Origin: RGIG1828 sp045586905
Lineage (GTDB): Bacteria; Bacillota; Clostridia; UMGS1810
NCBI GenBank assembly: GCA_045586905.1
Contig: JAZNBF010000108.1
Coordinates: 1 to 8,265 of the forward strand
Direction of reading: 5' to 3'
DNA: 8,265 nucleotides
Shown piece by piece: positions 6,464-8,265 of this stretch. Positions within the stretch are counted from its first letter, which is position 1. Every line of letters starts with the position of its first letter. The position numbers were made by a program, and so were the translations under genes. Below the pieces are notes generated by a model. It saw nothing but the letters and a program-made list of their open reading frames with translations, did no database searches and was not told the DNA's origin.

Positions 6464-6469
6464 GCTTTT
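6450..6469. promoter_or_regulatory. perfect palindrome over the marR -35 box
   Basis: AAAAGCTT (6450-6457) and AAGCTTTT (6462-6469) are perfect 8-bp arms around TGTC. The palindrome contains the -35 box of the marR promoter. It abuts the direct repeats that end at 6449, so the whole promoter is covered by symmetric elements. It is a candidate second operator; no binder can be assigned from sequence alone. Confidence 0.5.
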
Positions 6470-6500
6470 CCTTTTATACTTATTTAATTTTATGTGGTTG

Positions 6501-6530
6501 TTGACAAATATACAGCAAATGATGTATAAT
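6501..6530 (+). promoter_or_regulatory. sigma-A promoter of nadK-argR-recN
   Basis: TTGACA (6501-6506) and TATAAT (6525-6530) are 18 bases apart, both perfect consensus. Transcription would start near 6537, about 36 bases before the nadK ATG. It is divergent from the marR promoter, with about 37 bases between the two -35 boxes. Confidence 0.88.
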
Positions 6531-6545
6531 TTATATAATTATACA
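6523..6545. promoter_or_regulatory. palindrome over the nadK -10 box, candidate operator
   Basis: TGTATAATT (6523-6531) and AATTATACA (6537-6545) are perfect 9-bp arms around TATAT. The palindrome covers the whole -10 box and the likely start site. The AT-rich TGTAT...ATACA shape is loosely like ArgR boxes (TGAAT-n4-ATTCA), and argR is the second gene of this operon, so autoregulation is conceivable. Binding by the divergent MarR protein is the alternative. Confidence 0.5.
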
Positions 6546-6572
6546 GTGTTTTTGCATACAGAGGTGAAACAC

Positions 6573-7400
6573 ATGCATACAGTTGCAATAATTACAAACA
6601 AGAAAAAAGATATTGACGGTTACATAACCCAAAAATGCGTCGATGTTTTAAAAGACAAATTCAACCTCGTCTTCCCCGACGGAACCGACCCCCAGAGCCT
6701 CAAAGAGTGCCTTGGAGGTTGTTTTGGTGCAATTGTCATCGGTGGCGACGGTACCATACTTCTCACTGCAAATGAAGCTGCAAGTGCCCAAGTGCCTGTC
6801 TTGGGCATAAACATGGGCCACATGGGATTTCTTGCCGATGTGGAGCCAACGGAAATTGAGAATGCTCTCAACAGCTTTGCAAACGGAAGCTTCAACATAG
6901 AAGAAAGATTTATGATAGAGGCTCTCGTCTATGCAGGCGGCAAAGAAAAGACCTCTCCCCTCTCTGCACTCAATGACCTTGTCATTTCCCGTGCTTCCTA
7001 CACACGCATGATTGCACTTGATGTACTGGTGGACGGTCACTTTGTCACATCATATGTCGGCGACGGTGTGGTGGTGTCTACTCCTACGGGCAGCACTGCA
7101 TATTCACTCAGCGCAGGCGGACCTGTGGTTGATTCGTCACTTGATGTGTGCATAATCACACCCGTTTGCCCCCACACAATGAGCTCAAAGCCTCTCATTG
7201 TGCCCGGCAAAAGCGAAATCACCATACGCTTCCATGCAAACTTTGACGATATATCAATGCTCACCTCCGACGGTCAGAGGAGTGTGCAAATTGCCGACGG
7301 TGATGAAATTGTTATAAAAGCTTCGCCTCTCAAAACCCGTCTTATAAAGGTGAGCGACCGTGGCTTCTATGAGATTTTCAACAAAAAGCTTCAGGGCTGA
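6573..7400 (+). CDS. nadK: NAD kinase
   Basis: The 275-residue enzyme phosphorylates NAD to NADP using ATP or polyphosphate and is the cell's NADP source. The signature GGDG is at 57-60 inside IVIGGDGTILL. GINMGHMGFL follows at 78-87, ND at 134-135, and the glycine-rich TPTGSTAYSLSAGGP at 170-184. The length is normal for the family. I chose the ATG at 6573 because GAGGTG (6561-6566) precedes it correctly. An in-frame ATG at 6492 would start before the promoter at 6501-6530, so it cannot be used by that transcript. The gene heads an operon with argR and recN, a conserved Firmicute neighbourhood. It ends 27 bases before argR. Confidence 0.96.
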   Translation: MHTVAIITNKKKDIDGYITQKCVDVLKDKFNLVFPDGTDPQSLKECLGGCFGAIVIGGDGTILLTANEAASAQVPVLGINMGHMGFLADVEPTEIENALNSFANGSFNIEERFMIEALVYAGGKEKTSPLSALNDLVISRASYTRMIALDVLVDGHFVTSYVGDGVVVSTPTGSTAYSLSAGGPVVDSSLDVCIITPVCPHTMSSKPLIVPGKSEITIRFHANFDDISMLTSDGQRSVQIADGDEIVIKASPLKTRLIKVSDRGFYEIFNKKLQG

Positions 7401-7427
7401 CTAATGCATGATTAAGGAGAAATATAC

Positions 7428-7880
7428 ATGATAAAATCTGAAAGACACGAAAAAATACTTGAGCTTATAAATTCCGAAAACATTTCAACCCAGTCGAAGC
7501 TCACACGCCGACTCAACGAGTGTGGTTTTAATGTGACACAGGCCACAGCTTCGCGTGACCTTCAGGAAATGCGCATAATAAAGGTGCTTCTTGCAGATGG
7601 CACCTACAAGTATGCTCCATCCAAGGAAAGCGACATCAGTATTGGCGACAAGCTCGAAAAAATCCTCCATAACTGCCTCATAAAAGCAGACTATGCAATG
7701 AATATTGTAGTGCTCAAGACAATGGCAGGTGCGGCACAGGCTGTGGGTTATGCTCTCGACAGCTTTGTGTGGGACGAGATTGTGGGCACCATTTGCGGTG
7801 ACGACACCATCATGATTGTGGTGCACAGTGAAAAAGGCGCAAAGCAGCTTTGCTCGAAGCTTTCAAAGTTTATTCAATAG
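7428..7880 (+). CDS. argR: Arginine repressor ArgR/AhrC
   Basis: The 150-residue protein is the expected size. It acts as an arginine-dependent hexamer that represses arginine biosynthesis genes and may activate catabolic ones. The N-terminal winged helix contains TQATASRDL (37-45), close to the family's TQATVSRDI recognition-helix motif. The C-terminal core has GAAQAVGYALD (101-111) and GTICGDDT (120-127), whose aspartates bind arginine and shape the trimer interface. The ATG follows AAGGAG by 8 bases. It lies 27 bases after nadK and 12 before recN, in one operon. In the recognition helix TQATVS reads TQATAS, a mild change. Confidence 0.96.
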   Translation: MIKSERHEKILELINSENISTQSKLTRRLNECGFNVTQATASRDLQEMRIIKVLLADGTYKYAPSKESDISIGDKLEKILHNCLIKADYAMNIVVLKTMAGAAQAVGYALDSFVWDEIVGTICGDDTIMIVVHSEKGAKQLCSKLSKFIQ

Positions 7881-7892
7881 GGGTGCATAGAT

Positions 7893-8265
7893 GTGCTCAG
7901 ACATCTTTCCATTAAAAATGTAGCAGTTATAGAAGCTTGCGACATAGATTTTGATATGGGCTTTAATGTTCTCACCGGTGAAACGGGAGCAGGTAAGTCC
8001 ATAATTATTGATGCCATAAATATGCTCAGAGGCGAGAGAACATCAAAGGACCTCATCAGATCGGGCGAAAGCAAAGCACGCGTCGACGGTGTGTTTGAGG
8101 TTGATAAAGCCACTGCCGAGTTAGTTGCCGATCTCCTCGGCACCGAGCCCGAAGAGGAGATTATGATATCGCGCGAGCTTGGCTCAGATGGCAAAAACAA
8201 CGTGAGGATAAATGGAATTCCCGCATCTCTTTCTGTGCTCAAGACAGTTGGCGAGCAGCTTGTGA
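7893..8265 (+). CDS. recN: DNA repair protein RecN (5' part, cut by window end)
   Basis: The open frame begins at GTG 7893 and runs to the window end, giving the first 124 codons of a protein usually near 560 residues. The N terminus reads (M)LRHLSIKNVAVIE, the typical RecN opening. Walker A is GETGAGKS, followed by IIIDAINMLRGER. RecN is an SMC-like ATPase that gathers broken DNA ends for recombination; the long coiled coil and Walker B lie beyond the window. The GTG start is chosen because AGGGGTG (7879-7885) stands 7 bases before it. The ATG at 7891 is in another frame and stops within 10 codons. The first G of the SD is also the last base of the argR stop codon. Confidence 0.95.
   Translation, partial: MLRHLSIKNVAVIEACDIDFDMGFNVLTGETGAGKSIIIDAINMLRGERTSKDLIRSGESKARVDGVFEVDKATAELVADLLGTEPEEEIMISRELGSDGKNNVRINGIPASLSVLKTVGEQLV

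Noticed and set aside
6648..7040. Minus-strand frames within nadK
   Set aside because: They oppose the NAD kinase gene across its GGDG motif and have no SD or motif of their own.
7874..8242. 122-codon minus-strand frame at the right end
   Set aside because: It is antisense to recN, whose frame shows the family N terminus and Walker A. The Ser/Pro-rich translation is a shadow.

Overview
The window reads as chromosomal DNA from a low-to-mid GC Firmicute, most likely a clostridial or gut Oscillospiraceae-type organism. The grounds are sigma-A promoters close to consensus, strong Shine-Dalgarno sites, frequent GTG/TTG starts, and a nadK-argR-recN order typical of Bacilli and Clostridia. The species cannot be named from the sequence alone.

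Layout. (1) 97-457: a TTGACA-17-TATACT promoter drives a tRNA-Val(TAC), tRNA-Asp(GTC), tRNA-Phe(GAA) cluster that ends in a strong intrinsic terminator. A second, unusually perfect hairpin (495-531) follows. (2) 541-4160: an AT-rich cassette read leftward. It encodes an XRE-type regulator, a fused PD-(D/E)XK nuclease plus gamma-class N6-adenine methyltransferase, and a two-repeat specificity subunit. The genes overlap by 8 and 11 bp, so they are almost certainly one translationally coupled operon. The architecture and sizes (621 and 370 aa) match the BcgI-like type IIB restriction-modification systems, with an added controller gene. The operon has a perfect-consensus promoter with a long inverted repeat directly on and after its -10 box. 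Arrays of three degenerate ~20-bp repeats with related GGGGTKCA cores lie on both sides of the cassette. (3) 4247-6400: a leftward marR-acyl-CoA synthetase operon with its own terminator. It reads as a lipid or fatty-acid activation unit under a MarR-type repressor. (4) 6401-6572: a compact divergent regulatory region with two promoters, a pair of direct repeats and two palindromes. (5) 6573-8265: the rightward housekeeping operon nadK (NAD kinase), argR (arginine repressor), recN (DNA repair ATPase, cut by the window end).

How it fits together: the restriction-modification cassette looks like an accessory insertion between a tRNA transcription unit and a lipid gene operon, which converge on it or end against it with terminators on both flanks. 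The rest is ordinary core genome. I did not find a wholly unknown system. The items most worth a second look are the controller-regulated type IIB cassette with its operator, the repeat arrays bracketing it, and the operator-like repeats at the marR/nadK divergent promoters. Bases 1-96 are GC-rich then A-rich with no assignable gene.
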